From JAAOIF01 sp965206195 (lineage in GTDB: Bacteria; Pseudomonadota; Gammaproteobacteria; PS1; Pseudothioglobaceae), in contig CBDBIZ010000011.1 of assembly GCA_965206195.1 (NCBI GenBank), positions 1,116,001 through 1,180,000 of the forward strand: a stretch of 64,000 nucleotides of DNA, in the 5' to 3' direction. Shown piece by piece: positions 1-10,059 of this stretch; within the stretch, counting starts at the first letter, position 1; each line of letters starts with the position of its first letter. Below the pieces are notes generated by a model, which was not told the DNA's origin, did not search any database, and saw only the letters and a program-made list of their open reading frames with translations. Both the position numbers and the translations under genes were made by a program.

Positions 1-3000
1 AACTTGATTATGATTGCCTTGCCAGTTAATAGTGATGTTGCACAATGTTTGATCAATAATCAGATTCCTGAGGCCCAAGAAAAAGCAAAATTTTGGCAAG
101 ATACTTTTGGAGATCGTTTTTATTTAGGCGTACAACGTACTGGTCGAGCATACGATGAGCGTCATTTGCACCTATGTGTTGAGTTAGGACTGAAATTTGA
201 CATTCCCTTGGTAGCGACTAATGATGTTGAGTTTTTGCAACAAGGTGATTTTGAGGCGCACGAGACCCGAATTTGTATTTCTCAGGGTGGGTTGTTGGAT
301 GACGTGCGTCGTGAGAAGCGTTATTCAACCGACCAATATTTAAAATCCGTGCACGAGATGAGTAGGTTATTTGCTGATTTGCCAGAGGCACTTATCAATA
401 GTGTTGAAATTTCAAAACGTTGCAATGTGCATTTTGAACTGCATAAAAAAAATTATCTGCCAGATTTCCCAATTCCTCAGGGTCTCAGTATGTCGCAGTT
501 TTTTTCGCAGGAAGCTGAGTTGGGCTTGCGCAGGCGCCTAGCGGTAATGCAAAACCAGGGGCTTGATATTAATCAAAAACAATACGATGAGCGCCTAGCC
601 TTTGAGTTGTCAGTGATTATTAATATGGGTTTTCCAGGTTATTTTTTAATTGTAGCCGATTTTATTGGCTGGTCTAAAGATAACGGCATTCCAGTAGGTC
701 CTGGGCGTGGTTCTGGCGCGGGCTCTTTGGTGGCTTATGCACTTAGCATTACTAATATTGATCCGATTAAACACGAGCTTTTATTTGAGCGTTTTCTAAA
801 CCCTGAACGGGTTTCTATGCCAGATTTTGATATTGATTTTTGCACCAATCGTCGTGATGAAGTGATTGATTATGTGGCAAAAAAATATGGTCGTGAGAAA
901 GTCTCACAAATTATCACTTATGGAACTATGGCCGCTAAAGGAGTGGTGCGTGATGTAGGGCGTGTTTTGGGACATCCTTATGGTTTTAGTGACCAAATAT
1001 CCAAATCAATTCCAAACGATTTAAAAATTAACTTAACACGCGCTTTGGGGCGTTTTGATAAAAGTGATTCCCAAGAAAGTAAAGATAAATGGTACTCTGA
1101 AGAATTAAAAAAACGTTATGACTCAGAAGAAAGTGTTACTACGTTAATTGATTTATCCTTAGAGTTAGAAGGTTTGGTACGTAATGTCGGCACGCACGCT
1201 GGCGGGGTTTTGATTGCACCGAGTAACATCAGTGATTTTTGCCCTGTTTACAAAGGTTTTGACGAGTCAGATGGTGTGGTTTCGCAGTTTGACATGAAAG
1301 ATATAGAAGCACTTGGTCTAGTGAAATTTGATTTTTTAGGATTGTCAAATTTAACTGTTATTGATAAAACTGTAAAACTTATTTACGCCAAAGGACTCTC
1401 TAGCGAATTGATTGATATTAACGCTTTGACGCTGGATGATGCGCAGGTATATGAATTATTACGGCGTTGTGATACCACGGGTATTTTTCAATTTGAGTCA
1501 GAAGGTATGCGCAATTATTTGAAAAAACTACAAGTAGATTGTTTTGAAGATATTGTAGCGATGCTTGCACTTTATCGTCCAGGGCCTTTGGATGCGGGCA
1601 TGGTAGATGATTATATTAATGTTAAACATGGTGCTCAAGTTAAATATCCACATCCTATGTTAGCAGAAATTCTAAAACCTACCAATGGTGTGTTTCTGTA
1701 TCAAGAACAAGTGATGAAATCAGCACAAGTGATGGCGGGCTATTCGTTGAGTGGTGCGGATTTACTTAGGCGTGCGATGGGAAAAAAAATTGCCTCAGAA
1801 ATGGATGCACAGCGCGATGTTTTTGTCAACGGTGCTGCTAAGCACGATATTGACGCTAAAAAAGCCAACCAAATTTTTGATTTGATTGATAAATTCTCAG
1901 GCTATGGATTTAACAAGTCACATTCGGTGGCTTACGCTTATATCTCTTATCAAACTGCTTGGCTTAAGGCGCATTATCCAGCAGCATTTATGGCATGCGT
2001 ACTCTCAGGCGTGATGGATGATACTGATAGAATTGCCTTTAGCATAAAACAAGTCCGAGCGATGGGGCTGATTGTCAAAGCTCCGAATGTGAATGAATCG
2101 AGTTATGAATTTAGCATTCAAGATGATAAAACCCTTACTTATGGACTGGGTGCGCTTAAAGGTGTTGGCGAGGCACTGGTTGAAGCGCTGGTTGTCGAGC
2201 GTGAAGCCAATGGAAATTATCAAAATTTATTTGATTTTTGTGTGCGTATTGAGAAGAAAATTCTAAACAAGCGTGCTATCGAGGCATTGATTTATAGTGG
2301 TGCGCTGGATGGTTTTGGTATTAACAGAGCAAGTTTAATTAAGACATATCCAAACGCGGTCAGACAAGCAGAGCAAAGACAAAATGACAATTCCAGTGGA
2401 CAAAGTGGTTTGTTTGCAGATACGCAACAATGCAGTGAGTATGAACTACATTACCTATCTTGTGCTAATTTTTCGTTTAAGCAAACCTTGCAATTTGAAA
2501 AAAGCGTGATGGGTTATTATTTTTATCATCATCCAACAGATGAATATAAGTGTGATTTGTCGCATATTCGCGCAACGACACCAAGCCAGACAACGCTTAG
2601 AAACAATAAAGAAGTGAGAATTTTAGCACTTATTTCACAACTGCGTTATCGTGCCACTCGTAGCGGTGCTCAAATGGCATTGATAACGCTTGAAGATGAA
2701 TCAATGTTGCTAGATGCGGTGGTATTTCCTAAGGTATTAGGCTGCGTGAGTGATCAGTTAATAACACAGAACGTGGTGGTGGTTAGTGGAAAAATTAACA
2801 AAGATTATCGCGATGAGTGGCAGCTGGTGGCGGATAAAATTGAAGATGTTGATGCGGTAAAAGAAAAATATGCACAAAATTTTGAGGTATTGTTAAGTGC
2901 TAAACATCAGCCTTTATTGACGCAATTAGCCAAGGTTTTAAAACAGCATCAAGGCTCGTGTCCAGTTAGGATTCACTATCAATTAGAGCATATTAGAGGC

Positions 3001-3105
3001 AATATGTTACTGGCAAAAGATTATTGTGTGACGCCAAATCAACAATTGATTGAGGCGGTGAATGGTATCTTGGGCGAGCGTGTTAGTAGAATTGAGTACA
3101 ACTAG
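1..3105 (+). CDS. dnaE: DNA polymerase III alpha subunit, 5' truncated by window edge
   Basis: This is the replicative polymerase catalytic subunit. The frame is open to base 1 and the first roughly 130 residues of a normal 1,160-residue protein lie outside the window, so the TTG at 4 is not a real start. The visible part begins in the PHP domain. The palm carries the paired catalytic aspartates in PDFDIDFC (about visible residue 277) and the third Asp in GLVKFDFLGL (about 443). A finger region with YRPGPLDAGMV, a helix-hairpin-helix region and a C-terminal OB-fold (about residues 870-960) follow. The stop TAG ends exactly one base before the converging comEC stop, so the two genes are end to end with no spacer. 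Identity is clear from motif content and length. Confidence 0.97.
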   Translation, partial: NLIMIALPVNSDVAQCLINNQIPEAQEKAKFWQDTFGDRFYLGVQRTGRAYDERHLHLCVELGLKFDIPLVATNDVEFLQQGDFEAHETRICISQGGLLDDVRREKRYSTDQYLKSVHEMSRLFADLPEALINSVEISKRCNVHFELHKKNYLPDFPIPQGLSMSQFFSQEAELGLRRRLAVMQNQGLDINQKQYDERLAFELSVIINMGFPGYFLIVADFIGWSKDNGIPVGPGRGSGAGSLVAYALSITNIDPIKHELLFERFLNPERVSMPDFDIDFCTNRRDEVIDYVAKKYGREKVSQIITYGTMAAKGVVRDVGRVLGHPYGFSDQISKSIPNDLKINLTRALGRFDKSDSQESKDKWYSEELKKRYDSEESVTTLIDLSLELEGLVRNVGTHAGGVLIAPSNISDFCPVYKGFDESDGVVSQFDMKDIEALGLVKFDFLGLSNLTVIDKTVKLIYAKGLSSELIDINALTLDDAQVYELLRRCDTTGIFQFESEGMRNYLKKLQVDCFEDIVAMLALYRPGPLDAGMVDDYINVKHGAQVKYPHPMLAEILKPTNGVFLYQEQVMKSAQVMAGYSLSGADLLRRAMGKKIASEMDAQRDVFVNGAAKHDIDAKKANQIFDLIDKFSGYGFNKSHSVAYAYISYQTAWLKAHYPAAFMACVLSGVMDDTDRIAFSIKQVRAMGLIVKAPNVNESSYEFSIQDDKTLTYGLGALKGVGEALVEALVVEREANGNYQNLFDFCVRIEKKILNKRAIEALIYSGALDGFGINRASLIKTYPNAVRQAEQRQNDNSSGQSGLFADTQQCSEYELHYLSCANFSFKQTLQFEKSVMGYYFYHHPTDEYKCDLSHIRATTPSQTTLRNNKEVRILALISQLRYRATRSGAQMALITLEDESMLLDAVVFPKVLGCVSDQLITQNVVVVSGKINKDYRDEWQLVADKIEDVDAVKEKYAQNFEVLLSAKHQPLLTQLAKVLKQHQGSCPVRIHYQLEHIRGNMLLAKDYCVTPNQQLIEAVNGILGERVSRIEYN

Positions 3106-5400
3106 CTATCTACATTGACGCATATAGTAGCGCGCATTGTTTTTTCTATATTGACTAATATTTATGCTCTTAGCTAGCTGAATGTCGATTTGCCCTGCAC
3201 AACTGGTGTTAATGAATTTAATATGATTTTGTGCATATCGATTGGTTATTTTTTGCGCCGGATGATTGAAACGGTTTTTATAACCACTAGAAATGATAAT
3301 TAACGAGGGTGCAACAGCATCGATAAAAGCCTGCGTAGAAGAGCTTTTACTGCCATGATGTGGCGATAGCATAATATCACTTTTTAATTTTTCTGGGAAA
3401 TTTTTAATCAGTTGCCACTCGGCAGTGCGTTCGATGTCAGCGGTTAATAAAATACTATATTGACTGGTAGAAATTTTGAGTACACAAGAGGCGTTATTGC
3501 CTTTGAGATTCGTATTCTCATCTGGATTTAGCATTTCAAACTCAACCCCATCCCATTGCCAGTTTTGTCCTGCCACGCAAAGTGTCGGTTGTTGTAAGCC
3601 ATGCTTGATTTTGCTTGGCACTGAACTGATTATTTCACCGACATCAAATTTTTCCAAAACACTGCGTAGACCTCCGATATGGTCATTATCACCATGAGAG
3701 ATGATAATTTTATCCAGGTATTGAATATGCTTGGATTGCAGATAAGGATTGATAACACTATCGCCCAAATTAAAGCCAGAAGGGTAGGAGGCACCTGTAT
3801 CAAACAACAAGGCGTGGTTTTGGGTTTGTATCACATGTGCCAGACCTTGCCCAACATCAAGTACACTAATTAATACTGAGTTTTTATCAATTTTAGTTGT
3901 GGGTATCAGTAGTATTAGTGCTAATATCAAGATTGAAAATTTTCGCAGTTTTAAAGCTTTTGGTGAGATGGCAATTAAAATAGCCAGAATAAAAAAGCTT
4001 AAATCAAGTATCGAAGTTTGTGTATAGTGCCAACGGTTAAAATTAAATTGTTGCAAATAAATCAAAACATGGCTCAGTCCAATTAAGGTTTGATTGACTA
4101 GCTCAAAACCCAGTTGAGCAATATCATTCAAACCAATTAGCATGAGTAATGCAGCAATTAAAGACAGCGGTGTAATGATAAAGCTAAATACGGGAATTGC
4201 AATTAAATTAGCAACGGGCGATAGCACCGATGCACTGGCAAAAAACCAGGTAACAAGTGGCAAAGCGGCAATGCTAATGAGTAATTGCAGATAGATAAGG
4301 CGATATAACCAGGATTTGTTTTGATGTTGTTTAGCACCATAAATAATAATGGCAACCACGTAGAACGATAGCCAAAAGCCAATACTAAAAATACTCAGTG
4401 GATTGTTTATCAGCACCAAGATAAGTGCCAATCCGTACAGTTGCCAAATGTGGTGATGACGTCGTAGAATCAGACTAAGAAACGCCACAGCAGCCATAAT
4501 AAAAGCACGCCCAGTTGGAATTGAGAATCCAGCAATCAGTGCATACAAGAAAGCCGATAACAGTCCAAAATAAGCACCGAATACTTGGGCTGGTAGTCGT
4601 AGCATACAGCACTCGCATCGGCGCCATAAAAATTGCGCCAACAAAAATACAAAGCCAGCAATCAACCCAATATGCAGACCAGATATAACACTTAGATGTG
4701 TGGTATTAGTAGCACTAAATAGTGCCCAATGGTTCTTTGAAATGAGTGATCTATCACCAATAATCAAGGCGTTAATCACCCCACCAAATTCCAAATTTTT
4801 TAAAAAAGATAGCGCTTCTCGGGTGTTTTGTCTGAATCTATCAATAGAGAATCCACCGGTGGAAATCAGTTTATTTTCAGCGTGTTTCTTAACATAGCCA
4901 GTGGCATCAATCTTTTGATAGAACAGCCATTTTTCATAATCAAATCCGCCTAAGTTTTGATAGCCATTATTATGTTTTAGTTTGATCAGTAACTGCCATG
5001 AATCACCTGATTTGAGGATTGGACTTTTACCGTACCAGGATAATTTAACCTTTGCTTTAAAAGGTTGTTCAACCTTAAAAATAAATCCAGTTTTTTGATT
5101 TGACAGATTGGGCAACTCAGCAATTTTTCCAACCACATGAATCGGTTTATTGAGATAAGCAGGGCTGACTCTGTATTCTAAAACATAATTAGAAAATATT
5201 GCCATCCAGATAAAACCCAGCATAAAAATCAACAGCGAAAGGTAATAGTTTTTTGCACGTGTTTTGTAGCGTTTAAACAAGACAAAAACACAGCACGATA
5301 AGGCAAAAATAATCACCCATTCAATGTTTGATATTGTCAGGGTATTTTTACCTGAAAATGTAATGATTCCAGATAAAAAACTAACGGCGTAAACTAGCAT
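3106..5400 (-). CDS. comEC: ComEC/Rec2-family DNA uptake channel protein
   Basis: This inner-membrane protein should pass single-stranded DNA into the cytoplasm during natural transformation. The 764 residues are normal for the family. Two N-terminal membrane helices and a DUF4131 region are followed by the polytopic competence domain (about residues 215-490, starting near SVISGLHIGL). A C-terminal metallo-beta-lactamase-like domain follows, with ISHGDNDHIGG (about 565-575) and SPHHGSKSSS as metal-site motifs. The start is the ATG at 5400. The gene is monocistronic, with an AT-rich 355-base gap upstream. The family is competence-linked, but no other uptake genes are in the window; the nearby pseudopilins belong to type II secretion. 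Confidence 0.93.
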   Translation of the reverse strand: MLVYAVSFLSGIITFSGKNTLTISNIEWVIIFALSCCVFVLFKRYKTRAKNYYLSLLIFMLGFIWMAIFSNYVLEYRVSPAYLNKPIHVVGKIAELPNLSNQKTGFIFKVEQPFKAKVKLSWYGKSPILKSGDSWQLLIKLKHNNGYQNLGGFDYEKWLFYQKIDATGYVKKHAENKLISTGGFSIDRFRQNTREALSFLKNLEFGGVINALIIGDRSLISKNHWALFSATNTTHLSVISGLHIGLIAGFVFLLAQFLWRRCECCMLRLPAQVFGAYFGLLSAFLYALIAGFSIPTGRAFIMAAVAFLSLILRRHHHIWQLYGLALILVLINNPLSIFSIGFWLSFYVVAIIIYGAKQHQNKSWLYRLIYLQLLISIAALPLVTWFFASASVLSPVANLIAIPVFSFIITPLSLIAALLMLIGLNDIAQLGFELVNQTLIGLSHVLIYLQQFNFNRWHYTQTSILDLSFFILAILIAISPKALKLRKFSILILALILLIPTTKIDKNSVLISVLDVGQGLAHVIQTQNHALLFDTGASYPSGFNLGDSVINPYLQSKHIQYLDKIIISHGDNDHIGGLRSVLEKFDVGEIISSVPSKIKHGLQQPTLCVAGQNWQWDGVEFEMLNPDENTNLKGNNASCVLKISTSQYSILLTADIERTAEWQLIKNFPEKLKSDIMLSPHHGSKSSSTQAFIDAVAPSLIIISSGYKNRFNHPAQKITNRYAQNHIKFINTSCAGQIDIQLAKSINISQYRKNNARYYMRQCR

Positions 5401-5755
5401 ATTTTTTAGATTTATTCAACATATTTAACCTAGGTCAAATAAAATAATCTCAACCTGATTAATGGTGGCCTAATAATCCGTGAAACACTTGATTTCATAG
5501 GCAAAACCAACAAAGTTTTCCGCCAAGTTGTTTTTAAAATAGTTGAGGGACTTTTTGTAATATTTTAATTTTTTATAAATTTATTTAACTTATTGATTCT
5601 TAATTAAAAAATATAAACGGTTAGTTTTTATTCAAAACCATAAAAAGGTGCAATATATTAACGTTTTTAGCGTTTTTTACTGAAATATTAACAGAGTTAT
5701 CCACAGTTTTGTGAGTAACTTTTTACAACGTTGATTTATCAAGTATTTTTGGCGT
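5401..5755. other. AT-rich intergenic region with one consensus DnaA box
   Basis: This 355-base gap lies between the comEC start and the coaBC stop. It contains long A/T runs and a perfect DnaA-box sequence TTATCCACA at 5697-5705. I see no open reading frame with coding character, no strong hairpin terminator and no second clear DnaA box. It must hold the comEC promoter on the minus strand, but I cannot assign -10/-35 elements confidently. Confidence 0.5.
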
Positions 5756-6949
5756 TTATAAGTACTCTTTAATAAAGATTTCGATGAGTTTTTTAGCGAT
5801 TTTTTGTTTGCTATTTTTAGCGATTTTTTGTTGCTGATTTTGACTTACAAAAGTTACTTCATTATCATTAGAATTAAAGCTAAAATCAGCATTTGAAACA
5901 TCGTTTAAAATAATTGCGTCACAACCTTTGTTATGTAACTTTTTTTGTGCATTTTCTAAGGCGTTTTGGGTTTCTGCGGCAAAGCCAATACTTAGCGGTT
6001 TTTTGTCTAGTTGACACACGTCTTGAAGAATATCTTGATTGGACACCAGCTCTAGGACAAGATTGGTATTACTTTTTTTAATTTTGTGTTTTGAGCTATT
6101 TTTAACTGAGAAATCACTGACTGCCGCACAAGCGATAAATATATCTTGTTCATTAATGTGCTTCATGACTGTTTGATACATTTGTTTTGCGCTAAGTGCT
6201 GTTATATTATTGGCTTTATTATTCAGTGTGGTACTAATATTACCGTACACGCAAGTAACCGATGCACCTGCTTCAATACAGGTATCTACCAGTGCCATGC
6301 CCATTTTCCCACTGCTGTGATTTGAAATATAACGTACTGGGTCAATCGCCTCAATAGTCGCCCCTAAAGTGATGAGTATGCGTTTGCCTGTGAGGGCTGT
6401 GGTGGTAAATTTCCCAGCTAGATATTGAGCAATGTTGACGGGTTCTGGTAATCTGCCGTATCCAACATCACCACAAGCCTGCTCACCATCATCGGGTTTA
6501 ATAATACTCATATGGTGAGCTTTGAGCGCATTTAAATTATCCTGCACTGCACTGGATTTGAACATTTGCTGGTTCATTGCAGGGGCAAGTATAATTGGCG
6601 CATCGCTTACTAAAACCACACTGCTTAATAAATCATCAGCCTTACCATTGGCAATATTGGCTAACGTGTTGGCACTGGCTGGTGCAACCAATATTACATC
6701 AGCCCACTTTGCTAGCTGTATGTGTCCCATTGCAAGTTCTGCGGTTTTATCCCACAAATCTTGATGTACTTTATTTTGTGAGATGGACTGTAAGCATAAC
6801 TCGGTGATAAATTTTGCTCCACCCTGGGTCAAAATAACCCTAACTTCGCCACCCAAATCTTGCAAACGACGTATGATATCAGGTGCCTTATAAGCGGCGA
6901 TAGAGCCACTAACACCAAGCACAATGCGTTTATTAGTTAAGGTTTTCAT
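5756..6949 (-). CDS. coaBC: Bifunctional phosphopantothenoylcysteine decarboxylase / phosphopantothenate-cysteine ligase
   Basis: CoaBC performs two successive steps of coenzyme A synthesis: ligation of cysteine to 4'-phosphopantothenate and FMN-dependent decarboxylation of the product. The N-terminal CoaC flavoprotein domain (about 1-190) starts RIVLGVSGSIAAYK and has the substrate motif PAMNQQMF and the active-site-lid motif ACGDVGYGRLPEP. The CoaB domain (about 195-397) has GATIEAIDPVRYISNHSSG, the ACAAVSDF motif and the lysine-rich KKLHNKGCDAIILND segment. At 397 residues it is full length. Its ATG overlaps the stop of ribD by four bases (ATGA), which indicates translational coupling in a ribD-coaBC unit. 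Confidence 0.97.
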   Translation of the reverse strand: MKTLTNKRIVLGVSGSIAAYKAPDIIRRLQDLGGEVRVILTQGGAKFITELCLQSISQNKVHQDLWDKTAELAMGHIQLAKWADVILVAPASANTLANIANGKADDLLSSVVLVSDAPIILAPAMNQQMFKSSAVQDNLNALKAHHMSIIKPDDGEQACGDVGYGRLPEPVNIAQYLAGKFTTTALTGKRILITLGATIEAIDPVRYISNHSSGKMGMALVDTCIEAGASVTCVYGNISTTLNNKANNITALSAKQMYQTVMKHINEQDIFIACAAVSDFSVKNSSKHKIKKSNTNLVLELVSNQDILQDVCQLDKKPLSIGFAAETQNALENAQKKLHNKGCDAIILNDVSNADFSFNSNDNEVTFVSQNQQQKIAKNSKQKIAKKLIEIFIKEYL

Positions 6950-7953
6950 GAATTTATTAGTGGCTTAAGCGGTTTGGGTTTGGCAGTTATACGAAGATCA
7001 TCACCCACCATGGTAACGTCATTGATAATGAGTTTAATTTTATCATCTATAGCCTCAATACTCAGATTAAACATTGATAGTGCCTCAGAGCCAAGCAAAA
7101 TAGGCGCTTGATAGAGCACCAACTCGTCAATTAAGCCAGCTTTTAAAAATGCACCTGTTAATCGACTGCCTGCTTCAAGTAAGGCGGTGTTAATTTGCAT
7201 ATCTGCCAACATTCTCAGTACTTGTTTGGGGGTTTTATCAGTGATGATGACTTGCTCGCCTTTAAAGATGTTAAGTTTTTTATCGGTAATATTATTACTT
7301 CTATCCATCACAATTTTAATCGGGCTGGGCAAATTTTTATCAACCACATTCATCGAAGGATTGTCTGCTAATATACTACCAGAACCAGTAATAACGGCTT
7401 GATTGCTGGCGCGCAGGTTTTGTACATCACTGCGCGCGCTTACACCAGTAATCCATTTACTTTGTCCGTTATTGAGTGCGGTTTTTCCATCAAGACTGCT
7501 GGCGATTTTGCAAGTAACAAAAGGCAGGTTGCTATTCATGCGTTTTAGGAAGCCACGGTTTAATTCATCAGCCTGATTTTTTAAAATATCAGTTATAACC
7601 TCAACGCCAGCAGCTTGCATGAGTGCTATAGAGCTAACTTTTGGATTACTATCAAGTGAGGCAATAACCACTTTTTTGGGTTTAGCATTGATAATTGCTT
7701 CAACACAAGGTGGAGTTTTGCCTTGGTGTGAGCAAGGCTCAAGGGTGATATAAATGGTTGTATCTTGTGCGTTAAAATCAATTTTTTCTAAGGCATTAAT
7801 TTCCGCATGATTTTGTCCAAATTGTTGATGATAGCCAGTGGCAATAATGTGTTCATCACGCACAATAACGCAGCCCACCATTGGATTGCCCCCAACATCA
7901 AAACGACCTTTTTCGGCTAATTTTAGTGCCTTTGCCATATGTAAGTGGTGCAT
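6946..7953 (-). CDS. ribD: Riboflavin biosynthesis deaminase/reductase
   Basis: RibD deaminates the pyrimidine intermediate and then reduces its ribosyl side chain in riboflavin synthesis. The N-terminal deaminase domain shows HAEINAL and PCSHQGKTPPC, the zinc-binding His/Cys set. The C-terminal reductase domain starts near residue 145 (FVTCKIASSLDGKTAL) and contains a SGSILADNPSMNV segment. The length of 335 is slightly short of the typical 360 but includes both domains. It lies 13 bases after the stop of the upstream membrane polymerase gene and overlaps coaBC by four bases. Pairing with coaBC makes biochemical sense, since CoaC uses FMN. Confidence 0.96.
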   Translation of the reverse strand: MHHLHMAKALKLAEKGRFDVGGNPMVGCVIVRDEHIIATGYHQQFGQNHAEINALEKIDFNAQDTTIYITLEPCSHQGKTPPCVEAIINAKPKKVVIASLDSNPKVSSIALMQAAGVEVITDILKNQADELNRGFLKRMNSNLPFVTCKIASSLDGKTALNNGQSKWITGVSARSDVQNLRASNQAVITGSGSILADNPSMNVVDKNLPSPIKIVMDRSNNITDKKLNIFKGEQVIITDKTPKQVLRMLADMQINTALLEAGSRLTGAFLKAGLIDELVLYQAPILLGSEALSMFNLSIEAIDDKIKLIINDVTMVGDDLRITAKPKPLKPLINS

Positions 7954-7966
7954 AATTTGGTGCCTT

Positions 7967-10012
7967 TTAGCGACGTTGTTTTTTGAGTGCGTTAGCTATC
8001 AAAGGGTTTAAGCATGAGCCATTATTGTTTAAGATAATATCAACATGTTTTTGCGCTTGTTTGTATTGTTTGTTGTTGAGGTAGTAGCTAGCAATGTTGT
8101 TTTCAACCGAGCAATTGTAAGGATGATATTTAACGTAATTGTTGTATATTTGTTCGCTATATTGAAAAAAGTCATTTCGATGAAGTGAGAATTGTAGCAA
8201 GAATTGATACGTTTGTGCGTTTAAAGACAGCAAGGATTCATCTTGATTTAGCAATGCTAAAAAAGCTTGGTCAAATTTTTTGTATTGCTTAGTTTTTTGG
8301 TAAGTCTGTATTTCCAGAATATGCCCCCCAAAGTGGCCTCGTCCTGAGACTTTTTTAAGGTGATGTAACACTTTAAATGCTTTTTGATAGCGCTTTTTTT
8401 GCATCAATGCCAAAGCATAACGCTGCAAAGAAGCATTAGAATTTGGCCAATATTTAAGGATTTGTTCCTCAATTTTGATGACAATATCAGGGCGATTGCT
8501 TGCTAGATAAGCATTGCCAAGAAAGCCTAAAATATTTTGTAGTTCCAAATGATATATGGGTGGAATAGCGCGTTCTATTAGGTGTAATTTTCCTCTTTTA
8601 TTGAGATCATTTAAGGTGCTATAAGTGTCAATCCATTGAATATATACGGTGCTAATGGCAAGTATTAATGACAACCAGCAAGCCTTAATTAATCGGTGAT
8701 AAAACTTTGGTGTTTTCAGTGTTAGTAATTTAATTGGTTTAATAAACAACTCAGACCGTTTGGCAATAAATCCTATATAAAGTCCGAGCAACATTGCTGG
8801 CATCGCCAATTGATAAGGAAAAGAGAATTGCATTTGGATAAACGAGCCTGATAGTGCCACCCAAAGTAAAAAATAAAACCAGGCATTGGTTGTATTGTCA
8901 TTATTTAGCACTTTAAATACCCCAACACTCAGTGTACCAGCAGCGATTAATAGTAAAATCATCCCGATTACACCTGTTTCAATGCCAAGTTCAAGGAAAT
9001 CATTATGCACACGTTGATAACTCATCACGTTGTATACGCCAAAACCACCTTGAATTTCATTGTGAAACCAGCTGCCTAGCCCAGTGCCAAATAATGGGCT
9101 GGTTTTAATCATATCAATGGCCACCGCCCAAATAGCAAAGCGTGCTTGACCGCTGTTACCAGCACCGTCAAAAGTGGCACCAGTTTGACTGGCAACCGAG
9201 GCCAGTCCTTGGTCGTTAAAGTTAATCATCAATGCGAACAATACTACTGCAAATAAAGTGGCTTTGGTTTTGATACTATCCCAAGCTATCCAATTTTTAA
9301 GTTCTCGGCGTTTTATCAGTAAAAATCCAGCAATGAGAATAATCTCCCCAATAATACTGAGCCAACTAGAACGGGTTTTGGTATAAAAAACAAACACCAT
9401 TAGTAGTGAAGTAAGGATTGTCAGTATCCACACTTGCTTGCCCTTAACTTGGTTGGAAAACAATAAAAACAAAGACAATGGCCAGATTAAGACAATCGGT
9501 TGTGTAGTCATATTTTTATTACCAAAGGTAGAGGCTGGTTTGGCGGCTTGGGTCAGCGTAAATGGGTCAAATAAATATTGCAAAATACCAACCCCAGCAA
9601 TAACGAAAGCTGCAATCAACAAGCCCCAACAAAGTTTTATCAAAGTTTTTTCATCAAGTTTAAGATGATAGCCTACAATAAAAGCACAAAAAATAGTCAA
9701 CCAAATTAGCCATTTGGTAATGGTGAAATCAACATTCACCGACCAAAAAATACTTAGCGTGCCGAGCATGAATAAAGACAACCAGCTAATCTTTATTAGA
9801 CTCAAATGAAAAACTGTACTCGTTCCAGCGCGCCTAATCCATAAAGTAATTAGCATTAAAATACCAATACCAATGCCTGCAACATAAGTTTTAATAAACG
9901 AATGATTAGAGACACTCAAATCAAACCATGGCGAGGCAATAGCCACCCAAATTGCCAGCGCACTAACAAGGTGAACATTTAAACCTTTTTGCTGATAGTT
10001 TATTTTTTTCAT
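7967..10012 (-). CDS. Wzy_C-domain O-antigen ligase/polymerase-like membrane protein with TPR-like tail
   Basis: This is a 681-residue polytopic inner-membrane protein with about ten to twelve hydrophobic helices in residues 12-475. The Wzy_C landmark is the periplasmic loop near residues 305-345 (GTGLGSWFHNE, then RVHNDFLELGIETGVIG), typical of O-antigen ligases (WaaL), Wzy polymerases and pilin O-oligosaccharyltransferases (PglL/PilO). Residues 490-681 are soluble with repeated A-L-Y patterns that look like tetratricopeptide repeats. It is divergent from the pseudopilin operon at 10060 and upstream of ribD. Whether it ligates lipopolysaccharide or glycosylates a protein cannot be decided from sequence. 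The PglL-like architecture and pseudopilin neighbours make glycosylation possible but unproven. Confidence 0.8.
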   Translation of the reverse strand: MKKINYQQKGLNVHLVSALAIWVAIASPWFDLSVSNHSFIKTYVAGIGIGILMLITLWIRRAGTSTVFHLSLIKISWLSLFMLGTLSIFWSVNVDFTITKWLIWLTIFCAFIVGYHLKLDEKTLIKLCWGLLIAAFVIAGVGILQYLFDPFTLTQAAKPASTFGNKNMTTQPIVLIWPLSLFLLFSNQVKGKQVWILTILTSLLMVFVFYTKTRSSWLSIIGEIILIAGFLLIKRRELKNWIAWDSIKTKATLFAVVLFALMINFNDQGLASVASQTGATFDGAGNSGQARFAIWAVAIDMIKTSPLFGTGLGSWFHNEIQGGFGVYNVMSYQRVHNDFLELGIETGVIGMILLLIAAGTLSVGVFKVLNNDNTTNAWFYFLLWVALSGSFIQMQFSFPYQLAMPAMLLGLYIGFIAKRSELFIKPIKLLTLKTPKFYHRLIKACWLSLILAISTVYIQWIDTYSTLNDLNKRGKLHLIERAIPPIYHLELQNILGFLGNAYLASNRPDIVIKIEEQILKYWPNSNASLQRYALALMQKKRYQKAFKVLHHLKKVSGRGHFGGHILEIQTYQKTKQYKKFDQAFLALLNQDESLLSLNAQTYQFLLQFSLHRNDFFQYSEQIYNNYVKYHPYNCSVENNIASYYLNNKQYKQAQKHVDIILNNNGSCLNPLIANALKKQRR

Positions 10013-10059
10013 GAATCAATGATAAAATCAAAAAAGTTGAGTAATTATAACGAGTAAAG

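Noticed and set aside
2005..2223. Small antisense frame in dnaE
   Set aside because: It lies fully within dnaE, with no ribosome site and no recognisable family.
5401..5755. Possible chromosomal origin
   Set aside because: Only one DnaA box is seen and no origin-linked genes are present.
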